A program made the position numbers and the translations under genes. Positions 55,550-64,000 of a DNA stretch of 64,000 nucleotides are shown here, one piece after another (the stretch's first letter is position 1; each line of letters opens with the position of its first letter). The stretch covers positions 455,854-519,853 of the forward strand of contig NZ_MTBA01000001.1 in the NCBI RefSeq assembly GCF_002150805.1, given 5' to 3'. The notes under the pieces are model-generated. The model ran no database searches. It saw only the letters and a program-made list of their open reading frames with translations, and was not told where the DNA came from. The DNA is from Oceanospirillum sanctuarii (lineage in GTDB: Bacteria; Pseudomonadota; Gammaproteobacteria; Pseudomonadales; Halomonadaceae).

Positions 55550-56344
55550 TCAGGACTGCTGCCAACCCGGAGCACGTTTTTCAAAGAACGCACTCAGACC
55601 TTCCTGACCTTCCTCAGAGACACGGATTTCAGCGATCAGGCGTTGGGTGTATTCGATCATCTCCTGATCGATCGGGCCTTTAGCGACACGGGCGATCAGT
55701 TCTTTGGTACGGCGGACACTCTGCGGGCTGTTGGCCAGCAGTTTCTGTGTCATATCCTCAAGTGCAGTTTCCATCTCATCCTGAGCCACATGCAGATGAG
55801 CCAGGCCCATCTCAACAGCTTGTTCACCGTTGAACACTTCAGCGGTCAGGAAATAACGACGGGCAGCACGTTCACCCATGGCAGCCACCACAAAGGGGCT
55901 GATCACCGCAGGGGAGAGACCGATTTTGACTTCGCTCAGGCAGAAGCGGGCTTTTTCGGTAGCGATACAGATATCGCAGCACGCGGCTAAGCCTACGGCG
56001 CCGCCATAGGCCGCGCCCTGTACCAGAGCAATCGTGGGTTTGTTCAGATTGTTCAGGGTGTGCATCAGGCGAGCCAGTTCACCGGCATCTTTGAAGTTAT
56101 CTTCAAAGCTGTATTGCGCCATACGCTTCATCCAGCCCAGATCTGCACCGGCAGAGAAGGACTTACCGTTAGAGCGCAGCACAACAACACGCACTGCATC
56201 ATTGGCGTTCAGATCATCCAGAACCGCCAGAATGTCAGCGATCAGCTTGTCGTCAAAGGCGTTATGCACTTCAGGGCGGTTCAGAATGACAGAAGCCACA
56301 CCCTGATCGGAGATTTCGCAAAGCACTTGCTTATCAATAGTCAT
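55550..56344 (-). CDS. liuC: Methylglutaconyl-CoA hydratase
   Basis: 264 aa crotonase fold. The oxyanion hole is in KSFSAGADLGWMKRM and QGAAYGGAVGLAACCDICIA, and LSEVKIGLSPAVISPFVVAAMGERAARRYFLTAE is the family's hydratase segment. The GADLGWMK motif is typical of LiuC/AtuE-type hydratases. It hydrates 3-methylglutaconyl-CoA to HMG-CoA. It lies 14 nt after liuB. Confidence 0.92.
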   Translation of the reverse strand: MTIDKQVLCEISDQGVASVILNRPEVHNAFDDKLIADILAVLDDLNANDAVRVVVLRSNGKSFSAGADLGWMKRMAQYSFEDNFKDAGELARLMHTLNNLNKPTIALVQGAAYGGAVGLAACCDICIATEKARFCLSEVKIGLSPAVISPFVVAAMGERAARRYFLTAEVFNGEQAVEMGLAHLHVAQDEMETALEDMTQKLLANSPQSVRRTKELIARVAKGPIDQEMIEYTQRLIAEIRVSEEGQEGLSAFFEKRAPGWQQS

Positions 56345-56358
56345 CTCAGTGCCTCCGA

Positions 56359-57966
56359 TTACATGCGGAACACGCCAAAGCGTGTCTCACGTACAGGTGC
56401 ATTCAGAGCGGCTGAGATCGCAAGACCCAGTACGTCACGGGTTTGCGCCGGATCGATTACGCCGTCATCCCAAAGACGGGCGCTGGCGTAGTAGGGGTGA
56501 CCCTGATGCTCGTACTGATCAACAATCGGCTTCTTGAACGCAGCTTCGTCATCCGCTGCCCACTGTTCACCTTTACGCTCCATGTTGTCGCGCTTCACCT
56601 GAGCCAGTACACCAGCAGCCTGTTCACCACCCATGACAGAGATACGGGAATTTGGCCACATCCACATCAGGTTCGGATCATAGGCTCGGCCACACATGCC
56701 GTAGTTGCCGGCACCGAAACTACCACCGATCAGCATGGTGAATTTAGGCACTTTGGCGCAGGCCACGGCAGTTACCATCTTGGCACCATTTTTCGCGATA
56801 CCTTCGGATTCGTACTTACCGCCCACCATAAAGCCGGTGATGTTCTGCAGGAATACCAGAGGAATATTGCGCTGGGCACACAGCTCGATAAAGTGCGCGC
56901 CTTTCAGAGCCGCTTCAGAGAAGAGTACGCCGTTGTTGGCAACGATACCCACCGGATAGCCGTGGATGCGGGCAAAACCTGTTACCAGAGTTGTGCCGTA
57001 AAGCTGTTTGAACTCATCAAATTCAGAGCCATCAACCACACGGGCGATAACTTCACGCACATCATAAGGTTTGCGCAGGTCTTCAGAGACGATGCCGTAG
57101 ATCTCTTCCGGATCGTATAGCGGTGGACGGGATGGCTGTACATCCAGCTCCACTTTTTTATTCGGGTTAAGGCGGGCCACACACTGACGGGCGATCTGCA
57201 GCGCATGCTGATCGTTCATCGCATAATGATCGGCAACACCGGAGGTTTTACAGTGCACATCGGCACCACCCAGGTCTTCAGCGGAGATCACTTCACCGGT
57301 CGCCGCTTTTACCAGCGGAGGACCCGCCAGGAAGATGGTGCCCTGCTGGCGCACAATAATGGATTCATCCGCCATAGCCGGTACATAAGCACCACCGGCG
57401 GTACAGGAACCCATTACCACAGCGATCTGCGGGATTCCTTTAGCAGACATATTGGCCTGGTTATAGAAGATACGGCCAAAGTGGTCGCGGTCCGGGAATA
57501 CCTCATCCTGATTCGGCAGGTTAGCGCCGCCGGAGTCCACCAGATAGATACAAGGCAGGTGGTTCTTCTCAGCAACTTCCTGCGCGCGCAGGTGCTTTTT
57601 AACCGTCAGTGGGTAGTAGGTACCGCCTTTGGTGGTGGCATCGTTAGCGATGATCATGCATTCCTGACCGCTGACACGACCAATACCGGTAATAATGCCT
57701 GCAGAAGGCACGTAATCTTTATAAACATTCAGACCTGCCAGCTGGGACAGCTCCATAAAAGGAGCACCTTCGTCCAGCAGACCATTGATACGGTCACGGG
57801 GCAGCAGCTTGCCACGATCCAGGTGTTTCTTCTGGGCAGCTTCACCGCCACCTTTTTTAATCTCAGCCAGTTGCTCGCGCAGATCCTGTACCAGACGCTT
57901 CATGTTGCCCAGGTTGGTCTGGAACTCTTCGGAGCGGGTATTTATTTTGCTTTTGATAACCGCCAT
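56359..57966 (-). CDS. liuB: Methylcrotonyl-CoA carboxylase beta (carboxyltransferase) subunit
   Basis: 535 aa. Carboxyltransferase (crotonase-like) domains with [18 protein letters not shown] near the N-terminus, [31 protein letters not shown]-like segment ([19 protein letters not shown]) and the [28 protein letters not shown] region near the C-terminus. It transfers the carboxyl group from biotin on LiuD to 3-methylcrotonyl-CoA. It lies 230 bp after liuA, a gap filled with RNA-structure potential. Confidence 0.95.
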   Translation of the reverse strand: MAVIKSKINTRSEEFQTNLGNMKRLVQDLREQLAEIKKGGGEAAQKKHLDRGKLLPRDRINGLLDEGAPFMELSQLAGLNVYKDYVPSAGIITGIGRVSGQECMIIANDATTKGGTYYPLTVKKHLRAQEVAEKNHLPCIYLVDSGGANLPNQDEVFPDRDHFGRIFYNQANMSAKGIPQIAVVMGSCTAGGAYVPAMADESIIVRQQGTIFLAGPPLVKAATGEVISAEDLGGADVHCKTSGVADHYAMNDQHALQIARQCVARLNPNKKVELDVQPSRPPLYDPEEIYGIVSEDLRKPYDVREVIARVVDGSEFDEFKQLYGTTLVTGFARIHGYPVGIVANNGVLFSEAALKGAHFIELCAQRNIPLVFLQNITGFMVGGKYESEGIAKNGAKMVTAVACAKVPKFTMLIGGSFGAGNYGMCGRAYDPNLMWMWPNSRISVMGGEQAAGVLAQVKRDNMERKGEQWAADDEAAFKKPIVDQYEHQGHPYYASARLWDDGVIDPAQTRDVLGLAISAALNAPVRETRFGVFRM

Positions 57967-57987
57967 GGTTAGCTCCTGAAATTAAAT

Positions 57988-58118
57988 TGGCAAGGCAGAC
58001 TGACGTTTCGTCGTGCAGGGGGAGCTTTCAAAACGTCAAACAACTTTCCGGACCCTTAAGGAGTCGTTCAAGACTGTCTGCCTTGCCAGACCTGTTCCCG
58101 GCAGGTATTCCTACCGGG
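57988..58118 (-). other. Structured liuA-liuB intercistronic region
   Basis: Perfect 13-bp arms TGGCAAGGCAGAC (57988-58000) and GTCTGCCTTGCCA (58076-58088) enclose 75 nt, with a nested 8-bp pair TGACGTTT (58001-58008)/AAACGTCA (58031-58038). Right beside it, CCCGGCAGG (58097-58105) and CCTACCGGG (58110-58118) form a hairpin with one wobble. No T tract follows, so it is more likely a processing or mRNA-stability element than a terminator. Confidence 0.7.
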
Positions 58119-58196
58119 AGAAAGGATTGAAATGGGTAAAAAGGCTGGCTGTCTATGGCTGTTTTAGCTCAACAGAGGCCAGCACAGAGGAGAGTC

Positions 58197-59366
58197 TTAC
58201 TTGGATTCTGCGAAGATCTCGCGACCGATCAGCATACGGCGAACTTCGGAAGTACCGGCACCGATCTCATACAGTTTGGCGTCACGCAGCAGGCGGCCAG
58301 TAGGGAATTCATTGATATAGCCGTTGCCGCCCAGCAGCTGGATAGAATCCAGTGCAACCTGAGTCGCTTTCTCTGCACAGTACAGAATCACACCGGCAGC
58401 ATCTTTACGGCTGGTTTCACCACGGTCACAGGCACGGGCAACAGCGTACAGGTAAGACTTACAGGCGTTCATAGTGGTGTACATATCTGCCACTTTACCC
58501 TGAACCAGCTGGAACTCACCGATAGACTGACCAAACTGCTGACGGTCGTGGATGTAAGGGACAACGATATCCATCGCAGCCTGCATGATACCGGTAGGGC
58601 CGCCAGTCAGAACGGTACGCTCATAGTCCAGACCACTCATCAGTACGCGAACACCTTTACCTACTTCACCCAGTACGTTCTCTTCCGGTACTTCACAGTC
58701 TTCAAACACCAGTTCACAGGTGTTTGAACCGCGCATACCCAGCTTGTCCAGCTTCTGGTGACGGCTGAAGCCCGGGAAATCACGCTCAACGATGAAAGCG
58801 GTGATGCCTTTAGAGCCTGCAGAGGTATCGGTCTTGGCATAGATCACATAGGTGTTGGCGTCAGGGCCGTTGGTGATCCACATTTTGTTGCCGTTCAGGA
58901 TGTAACGGTCGCCTTTTTTGTCTGCACGCAGTTTCATGCTGACAACGTCAGAACCGGCACCCGGCTCAGACATCGCCAGTGCACCAATGTGCTCACCGGA
59001 AACCAGTTTTGGCAGGTATTTCTCTTTCTGCGCCTGATTACCATTCAGTTTGATCTGGTTAACACACAGGTTGGAGTGTGCACCGTAGGACAGACCGACA
59101 GAAGCAGAGGCACGGGAGATCTCTTCCATTGCGATAACGTGAGCCAGATAGCCCATGTCAGAACCGCCAAACTCTTCCGGTACAGTAATACCCAGAAGAC
59201 CCATGTCACCAAATTTACGCCACAGATCAGCCGGGAATTCATTGTCGTGGTCGATCTGTTCAGCGCGTGGAGCAATCTCTTCTGAAGCGAAACGGTTTAC
59301 CTGCTCACGCAGCATGTCATACGTATCACCCAGATCGAAGTTGAACTCTTTATAGATGGATTTCAT
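58197..59366 (-). CDS. liuA: Isovaleryl-CoA dehydrogenase
   Basis: 389 aa, full length, FAD acyl-CoA dehydrogenase fold. The segment [18 protein letters not shown] contains the catalytic Glu position typical of isovaleryl-CoA dehydrogenase, and [19 protein letters not shown] and [20 protein letters not shown] are family segments. It oxidises isovaleryl-CoA to 3-methylcrotonyl-CoA and passes electrons to ETF. It heads liuABCDE and is preceded by a LiuR-type box. Confidence 0.95.
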   Translation of the reverse strand: MKSIYKEFNFDLGDTYDMLREQVNRFASEEIAPRAEQIDHDNEFPADLWRKFGDMGLLGITVPEEFGGSDMGYLAHVIAMEEISRASASVGLSYGAHSNLCVNQIKLNGNQAQKEKYLPKLVSGEHIGALAMSEPGAGSDVVSMKLRADKKGDRYILNGNKMWITNGPDANTYVIYAKTDTSAGSKGITAFIVERDFPGFSRHQKLDKLGMRGSNTCELVFEDCEVPEENVLGEVGKGVRVLMSGLDYERTVLTGGPTGIMQAAMDIVVPYIHDRQQFGQSIGEFQLVQGKVADMYTTMNACKSYLYAVARACDRGETSRKDAAGVILYCAEKATQVALDSIQLLGGNGYINEFPTGRLLRDAKLYEIGAGTSEVRRMLIGREIFAESK

Positions 59367-59697
59367 GGCGTTGCCTCTTTATTGCTAATTTTTATTGTTC
59401 GGATTTGGAGTTGTTCTGCCAGAGTGCTTTTCTGTGGATGGCGAAAACACACCCTCTGATATTCGATGGAGTAAATTTAATCCAAGTTGACGTTGACGTA
59501 AAGGGAAATTTTAACAGGTGTTTGAGAAATGATTCCGTTAACAGTTGCTCAGGGATCTACATCTTTTGTTGTCCTGTATTAACAAAAAACCGGATTAACC
59601 GAAGGAACAGGGCGGTGTCGGCTGTATAACCGATGCATCTTGTTGGATAATGGCGCTAATTTTTGCTTCAGGCTTTTGATTTTAAGGGGTATTCAGA
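59367..59697. other. Divergent liuA/lipoprotein intergenic region
   Basis: 331 bp without a gene. It contains the LiuR-like box at 59484-59503. No liuR regulator gene sits here, in contrast to Pseudomonas, where liuR precedes liuA. A possible AAGGGG ribosome-binding site for the lipoprotein gene lies at the right end. Confidence 0.5.
59484..59503 (-). promoter_or_regulatory. LiuR-like operator/promoter upstream of liuA
   Basis: Core AAGTTGACGTTGACGTAAAG differs from the aacS-upstream box at one base. On the minus strand TTTACG is a possible -35 with TAAATT 17 nt later as -10, the same geometry as at aacS. About 120 bp upstream of the liuA start. Confidence 0.7.
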
Positions 59698-60729
59698 GTG
59701 CTACAGAGGATGTTTAAGGCGTTAGCGGTATTAGGTATGGCGGGTGTGGCTGCCGGTTGTTCGACGACAACTACGATTCAGGCACTGCAACCGGCTGAGG
59801 TGGATCGGGCGGCGAACCTTAAACAGATCGCTATTGTGGACTTTGATAATGATCGCGGTCGTTATGGTGTTAATTTCGCCGCTAAGCTGGAAGCACAGTT
59901 GGCGAACTATAAGATCGATGGCAAAAACTATTTCACCGTGGTGAGCCGTAACGATCTGGATCGCATTATTGATGAGCAGAAACGCCAGAACTCTGGCCTG
60001 TTCAGCGATACTAAAATTGCAGAGATCGGCAAACTGACCGGTGCTCAGGCGATGATTTCCGGTTCGGTCAGCTCTGCATCCTCCAATGATTCCCACTACC
60101 GCGAAAACCGTACCCGCAATAAATGTGATTCTAACGGTAAGAACTGCCAGACGATTGAATACACCGTAGGTTGTACCCTACGAGTAGTCAGTCTGGGTGT
60201 TCAGGTGCGCATGGTGGATGTGGAGCGCGGTGATCTGGTCACTGCGGAATCCTTCGAAGAGGCCTACGAATGGTCAGCTTGTCGTGACCGTAAAGAGGTG
60301 CTGCCGAGTCGTGCGCAAGGTCTTGAAAAACTCTCGAATGCACTGGCACAGCAGTTTGTCGCCAAAATTACCCCGCGTTATATCAGCTTCGAAGTCACTC
60401 TGTTAGAAGATCCGGATGTGGTTCTGTCGGGCAATCAGGAAGACCGCTTTGAAGCCTCTATCGAGTTTGTTGAGATTGGCCGTATCGACCGCGCCGATTA
60501 TCTGCTGAGCCAGCTGCATCAGGAAGTTCAGCATCAGAGTTATGTGATCGCCTATAACCTGGGGGTGATCAAAGAGTCGGTAGGTGCTTATGATGAAGCG
60601 AAAGCACTTTATCAGACTGCTGATCGTCTGGCGCTGGAGCCGGTTGATGAGATCAATGCTGCTGTTGAGCGTATCGACCGGATTCAGGCCGATAACAAAA
60701 AAGCCCTTAGCCAGCTGAACCGTAGCTGA
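59698..60729 (+). CDS. CsgG-like lipoprotein with TPR-like C-terminus
   Basis: 343 aa with a GTG start (AAGGGG 8 nt upstream); an ATG at codon 5 is the alternative. Lipobox AGVAAGC, cleavage before Cys near residue 21. The middle (about 40-230) has CsgG-family features: KQIAIVDFDNDRGRYGVNFA, FTVVSRNDLDRIIDEQKRQ and GLFSDTKIAEIGKLTGAQAMISGSV. The C-terminal 100 residues look TPR-like. It is probably an outer-membrane lipoprotein, perhaps a relative of CsgG/LpoB-type factors. The next gene, 61 bp downstream, encodes an LPP20-type lipoprotein; the two probably work together. Confidence 0.8.
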   Translation: MLQRMFKALAVLGMAGVAAGCSTTTTIQALQPAEVDRAANLKQIAIVDFDNDRGRYGVNFAAKLEAQLANYKIDGKNYFTVVSRNDLDRIIDEQKRQNSGLFSDTKIAEIGKLTGAQAMISGSVSSASSNDSHYRENRTRNKCDSNGKNCQTIEYTVGCTLRVVSLGVQVRMVDVERGDLVTAESFEEAYEWSACRDRKEVLPSRAQGLEKLSNALAQQFVAKITPRYISFEVTLLEDPDVVLSGNQEDRFEASIEFVEIGRIDRADYLLSQLHQEVQHQSYVIAYNLGVIKESVGAYDEAKALYQTADRLALEPVDEINAAVERIDRIQADNKKALSQLNRS

Positions 60730-60790
60730 TCTCAATAGGACACAGAACCTAGACTACCATCACAAACAACAGATCTGACCGGGAATTCGG

Positions 60791-61798
60791 ATGCGACAAT
60801 TGACGAAATTTGGCCTCTTTTTTCTGCTATCCAGCCTTTTACTGGGCTGCAGCTCAAAGAAAGAGGTTGTCCTTCAGCCAACGGCAGAGTTACCAAGTTG
60901 GTACACCAATCCACCGGCCAACGATGCTCAATGGCTAAAAGGTGTCGGCAGTGGCAAAGATGTGCAGTCGGCCACTCAGGAAGCTCTGAACGATATGTTG
61001 GCAAAGCTGAGTGTTCGGGTGGAATCCCAGTTCAGCTCTGAGATGAGCTACAGCAGTCACGGCTTTAAGGAAACCAGCAAAAGTCAGATTCGCAGCGAAG
61101 TGGCCAATATCCGTATCAGCAATTATGAAGTGGTTGCTGCCGAGAAGATCCGCTTTGATCAGTACGTGGTGCTGATTCGCTCAGATCGTAACCGCTTTAT
61201 CCGAAGTCTTGCGGACGAGATCAGCTCAGGCTTTAAAGCTATTGGTCATGCTCTGACCGAAGCGAAAAATGATAATCCTATCAAACGCTATCGGGTAACC
61301 CAGCAATCTCTGTTAGATGCCAAAGCCCTGATGCCTGCGATCTGGATGGTGTCCGGTATCGCCTCAGGTTTTGATGCCGAAGGCTACCGTAACTATGTGC
61401 TGTCCTTGCATTCTGAGCAGGAGCAACAACGCCGTAATCTGGTGTTTTACCTTTCCAGCAGCTTTGATGATCAGTCACTGTTGCAGCCGATCCGAAATGC
61501 ACTGACGGATGAAGGCTTTCTGGTGGCCAAAACCCGTATGGTCGATCTTGGGGATCTGGTCAGTATCGAGCTGAAGCGGGAAAGCCTCTATTCCGAGTAT
61601 TCGGGTATTCAGGTAGCGACTGTGAATATCACACTGGATACCAAAGACGGCGCGGGTAATGTCATCGGCAGCAAACTTCTGTCGGTGAAAGGCCATGCGA
61701 CACAGGGCTACGAACTGGCGGAATCCGATGCGGTTAATAAATTTGCCGCTCTGATCGAGCAGGAGGGTATCGAGAAGATTCTCGGTATCGGGCTTTAA
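60791..61798 (+). CDS. LPP20-family lipoprotein
   Basis: 335 aa. Signal peptide with lipobox SLLLGC (Cys near residue 20). The LPP20 domain follows: LPSWYTNPP, WLKGVGSGKDVQSATQEALNDML and SQFSSEMSYSSHGFKE, with INDIVIDUAL alternating polar/hydrophobic strands. LPP20 proteins are outer-membrane lipoproteins, some tied to flagella (FlgP relatives) or antigens in Helicobacter. It is co-transcribed with the CsgG-like lipoprotein, and a long terminator follows. Function is not assigned. Confidence 0.78.
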   Translation: MRQLTKFGLFFLLSSLLLGCSSKKEVVLQPTAELPSWYTNPPANDAQWLKGVGSGKDVQSATQEALNDMLAKLSVRVESQFSSEMSYSSHGFKETSKSQIRSEVANIRISNYEVVAAEKIRFDQYVVLIRSDRNRFIRSLADEISSGFKAIGHALTEAKNDNPIKRYRVTQQSLLDAKALMPAIWMVSGIASGFDAEGYRNYVLSLHSEQEQQRRNLVFYLSSSFDDQSLLQPIRNALTDEGFLVAKTRMVDLGDLVSIELKRESLYSEYSGIQVATVNITLDTKDGAGNVIGSKLLSVKGHATQGYELAESDAVNKFAALIEQEGIEKILGIGL

Positions 61799-61809
61799 GC
61801 CATCAATAA

Positions 61810-61855
61810 GAAAGCCGGTTTGACTCGTTAGCTGAGTCAAACCGGCTTTCTTTTT
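61810..61855. terminator. Long bidirectional terminator between the LPP20 and yjdM genes
   Basis: Perfect 17-bp stem, arms GAAAGCCGGTTTGACTC and GAGTCAAACCGGCTTTC with a 7-nt loop, followed by TTTTTATTT. It serves both convergent genes. Confidence 0.92.
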
Positions 61856-61867
61856 ATTTGTGGATGA

Positions 61868-62203
61868 TCAGGCTTTCTTAACGAATTTCGCCGTCACCAT
61901 CATATCGCCAGCACCATCCAACTTGCAGTCCAGCTCGTGATCTTTGCCATCAACGATGCGCTTGATCAGACCTTTGGTACCAATCTTCAGCACCATAGAG
62001 CTGCCTTTAACCTTCAGATCTTTGATCAGGGTGATCTTGTCGCCAGCATTCAGCTGAGTCCCGTTGGCATCTTTTGCAGTTGGGGAATCATCTTCCGGCA
62101 CTTCAGACGGGTTCCACTCGTGGGCGCATTCCGGGCAGATCAGAAGTTCCTGATCCTGATAAACAAATTCGGAGCTGCATTTCGGGCATGGAGGCAGGGA
62201 CAT
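61868..62203 (-). CDS. yjdM: YjdM/PhnA-family zinc-ribbon protein
   Basis: 111 aa from the ATG at 62203. The N-terminal zinc ribbon has CPKCSSEF and CPECAHEW, and the C-terminal beta domain has DANGTQLNAGDKITLIKDLKVKGSS and GTKGLIKRIVDGKDHELDCKL, the standard PhnA/YjdM pattern. It was historically linked to phosphonate use in E. coli, but it is not part of the C-P lyase pathway and its function is unclear. It is monocistronic. Confidence 0.92.
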   Translation of the reverse strand: MSLPPCPKCSSEFVYQDQELLICPECAHEWNPSEVPEDDSPTAKDANGTQLNAGDKITLIKDLKVKGSSMVLKIGTKGLIKRIVDGKDHELDCKLDGAGDMMVTAKFVKKA

Positions 62204-62368
62204 AAGCGACTTCTTCTTCAGAGGGTACAAATTAAATAAACAGGCGGGGCATGGTAATCAGGCGGTCGGCAGTTGGCAAGCCGGGGGCGGTGTAAGGCTA
62301 TCAGGTTGATATCTGGCCGGAATCATTTCCGGTAAACTGCAAGCTCCAAAAACAGCAACCGACTTTTT

Positions 62369-63088
62369 ATGAATTCAGATTCCAATCCTCAACCATCCGG
62401 ACAGGCATTGAGCCAGTTTGCCACCCTTGAGCACACCCATGATCACCTGCTGATACGTCTGCAAAAGCCCCATCAGACTTTAAGTTCGGCGGTGCTTAAT
62501 GGTGGCCTGCAGTGGGCCGATGCTGTGCTTAATCTGCGGGTGCCCAAGCATACGGATCAGCATGAACCCGCAGAAACCACACTGGCCCGATATGGTCTCT
62601 CTCAAGGTGTAGCCGGAACACTGGTCGGTATGATGACTGCTGCCTCTATGGATTCCTATCGTTTAGCCCGGCGAGAAGCGGATGGTGTAGAGATTCAGGT
62701 TCTGGCCACCGCAGGGCTTTCTAACGCGCGACGGGCCGGAGACAAAGCCGAGTACCGCCGTATCCTTTCAGAGCCGGAAGAGATCGGTACTATCAATATT
62801 ATTCTTTTAACGAATGCCAGCCTGACTCAGGCAGCCATGGTCGAAGCTATTATGATGGTGACAGAAGCTAAAGCGGCTGCTTTGCAAAATGCGAAGGTAA
62901 TTAGCCATGTTTCAGGTGAGATCGCGACCGGTACAGGCACGGATTCTGTGGTGCTGATAAATGGCTTTGGCCCTGAGGTGAAATTCTGCGGTAAGCATGT
63001 GCTGTTTGGTGAGTTACTGGCCGAGGCTGTGATCGAAGCGGTCTCCGGTGCTATCAGCTGGGAAAGAGATACTTTTGGCGAAAAATAG
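62369..63088 (+). CDS. cbiZ: Adenosylcobinamide amidohydrolase CbiZ
   Basis: 239 aa matching the CbiZ family: ATAGLSNARRAGD, GTINIILLTNASLTQAAM, EAIMMVTEAKAAAL, SGEIATGTGTDSVVLING. CbiZ removes the aminopropanol side chain of (pseudo)cobinamides so the corrin can be re-salvaged to cobyric acid. No other cobalamin gene or riboswitch is evident nearby, so it is an isolated salvage gene in this window. Confidence 0.85.
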   Translation: MNSDSNPQPSGQALSQFATLEHTHDHLLIRLQKPHQTLSSAVLNGGLQWADAVLNLRVPKHTDQHEPAETTLARYGLSQGVAGTLVGMMTAASMDSYRLARREADGVEIQVLATAGLSNARRAGDKAEYRRILSEPEEIGTINIILLTNASLTQAAMVEAIMMVTEAKAAALQNAKVISHVSGEIATGTGTDSVVLINGFGPEVKFCGKHVLFGELLAEAVIEAVSGAISWERDTFGEK

Positions 63089-63234
63089 GCCTTTTTATGG
63101 GGGGGGATACAGTAGCTGTATATAAATACAGTCCTGTTTGTTTTAAGCTACCGGCTTCTCAGGTCTGATGACTACTAACCGATAAATAGACCGAGTAACA
63201 AACCGATAAACTGCCCGGATTAAACAGGATACCC

Positions 63235-63453
63235 ATGAGACAAACCCTAAGGGATAAGATGGTTCAGGTGTGCGACAAGAAAATTCAGCAAAAGGGAGAT
63301 ACGGTAGGGGTTTCCTTTTATGCCTTTTTCGCCAATAAAAATGATGATCCGGAATGCCTGATGGAAGCTGCAACCTGGTGGATTCAGACCCATAAGCTGG
63401 ATCATTTTGAGAAGGCGGTAAAAATCAAACAGATGGTGCTGGCGGGCGAGTAA
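63235..63453 (+). CDS. DUF6500 family small protein
   Basis: 72 aa. The sequence VGVSFYAFFANKNDDPECLM and AATWWIQTHKLDHFEKAVKI matches my recollection of the DUF6500 family, which is mostly gammaproteobacterial and of unknown function. The start is the first ATG of the frame; ribosome-binding sites are weak. It is followed by its own bidirectional terminator. Confidence 0.7.
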   Translation: MRQTLRDKMVQVCDKKIQQKGDTVGVSFYAFFANKNDDPECLMEAATWWIQTHKLDHFEKAVKIKQMVLAGE

Positions 63454-63472
63454 GATTTAAGGACACAGAGTC

Positions 63473-63506
63473 AAAAAAGGCAGCCGAAGCTGCCTTTTGC
63501 TTTTTT
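63473..63506. terminator. Terminator after the DUF6500 gene
   Basis: Stem AAAAGGCAGC/GCTGCCTTTT with a CGAA loop and T runs, between the DUF6500 gene and the convergent regulator gene. Confidence 0.88.
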
Positions 63507-63626
63507 GGTCTGAATAGACTGTGGTTAACATCCTACACAAAGCTGATTCTTCAGTCGTATTTGTCAGACATCGCCTCTTAACAATCCCTTGCCGATCCGC
63601 TTTCACGATACAAAGAGTATCATCCG

Positions 63627-64000
63627 TTATTCATCGATATTTGCCATCATCGAATCCCAGCTCTGTTTCTTCCGGTAGATGGTAGAAGGGCTGATCTCAA
63701 GGCGCGCTGCAGCTTTCGGGATATTGTCATCGCACAGCTCAATCGCTTTTTCGATGATCTCTTTTTCGATAATCCAGAGTGGACGAATATCATCCGGTGT
63801 CTGGAAAAGCCCCGGTGCTGCGGACTCAGTAACGGCGACAGTGATGCCTGCCTTATCTTGTGTGCCCGACACGACAGATGACCCTGAATGATTGGCTGCT
63901 TCAGAGACCGCTGTTCCCTCAGTCACAGGCTCCGTAGCGACCTGAGAGGCAGTTTCTTTTGCCAGCAGGGCAGCCTGTTCTGCCTGATAAGCGGCTTCCT
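63627..64000 (-). CDS. Sigma-54-type transcriptional activator, C-terminal part (partial)
   Basis: Partial: the frame is open through the right edge. The visible end has an Ala/Thr/Glu-rich linker and a C-terminal Fis-type HTH: LWIIEKEIIEKAIELCDDNI followed by PKAAARLEISPSTIYRKKQS. This ending is typical of LuxO/NtrC-class sigma-54-dependent activators, whose receiver and AAA+ domains would lie outside the window. The regulated genes cannot be told from here. Confidence 0.85.
   Translation of the reverse strand, partial: EAAYQAEQAALLAKETASQVATEPVTEGTAVSEAANHSGSSVVSGTQDKAGITVAVTESAAPGLFQTPDDIRPLWIIEKEIIEKAIELCDDNIPKAAARLEISPSTIYRKKQSWDSMMANIDE

Noticed and set aside
1-64000. CRISPR arrays, transposases, toxin-antitoxin or known defence genes
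   Set aside because: No regularly spaced repeats, transposase or defence-type proteins were seen. The only sizeable repeat is the 510-bp tandem duplication, which has no insertion-sequence ends.

Overview
The window looks like chromosome of a marine, motile, respiratory gammaproteobacterium, probably of the Oceanospirillaceae (Neptuniibacter/Amphritea-like). That is inference from gene content: a Pseudomonas-like mtaD-ubiG-mupP-yciK neighbourhood, FabV, CheV, many chemoreceptors and c-di-GMP proteins, and complete leucine and partial phenylacetate catabolic operons. No rRNA, CRISPR array, insertion sequence or prophage was seen. There is one tRNA (Asn).

Layout. 1-8.4 kb is housekeeping: the end of cpoB, queC, yciK, then mtaD-ubiG-mupP (one overlapping minus-strand operon) divergent from mtnA, followed by an HDOD gene and cheV. 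8.5-12.6 kb holds tRNA-Asn, fabV, a small CxxC protein, an lrgA-lrgB pair behind an FNR-like site, and an EamA permease. 12.7-14.8 kb is a respiratory module of a membrane tetraheme NapC/NirT-type cytochrome and an octaheme hydroxylamine-oxidoreductase-like cytochrome. 15-37.9 kb is a phenylacetate (paa) region in two blocks. The first has paaX, a ferredoxin reductase, a DUF2889 protein, a thiolase-like protein and a divergent hemerythrin/LivF-type ATPase fusion. The second has paaFGHIJK divergent from paaN-paaY-enoyl-CoA hydratase. Between them sit two chemoreceptors, an HD-GYP protein and a YjfB-like motility protein. The ring-epoxidase genes paaABCDE are not in the window.

38.2-45.3 kb is a signalling locus: a diheme MauG/CcpA-like cytochrome translationally coupled to a very large hybrid histidine kinase, followed by a REC-HD-GYP response regulator. 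Its 3' end is caught in a 510-bp tandem duplication that also copies the end of a convergent gene of unknown function. 45.4-49.8 kb has acetoacetyl-CoA synthetase, a glycerophosphodiesterase, a possible 32-codon Arg-rich leader ORF with a terminator, and a second EamA permease. 49.8-52.2 kb is a PAS-GGDEF-EAL protein. 52.4-59.5 kb is the leucine/isovalerate operon liuABCDE. A LiuR-like operator lies upstream of liuA and a near-identical one upstream of aacS, which would couple leucine breakdown (giving acetoacetate) to acetoacetate activation. 59.7-64 kb has two lipoproteins (CsgG-like and LPP20-like), YjdM, CbiZ, a DUF6500 protein and the C-terminus of a sigma-54-type activator running off the right edge.

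Most interesting: the hemerythrin-ABC ATPase fusion beside paaX, the cytochrome-kinase-HD-GYP operon with a large dyad in front of it, the octaheme/tetraheme pair, the 510-bp duplication with its uneven substitution pattern, the paired LiuR-type boxes, and the possible leader-peptide attenuator.
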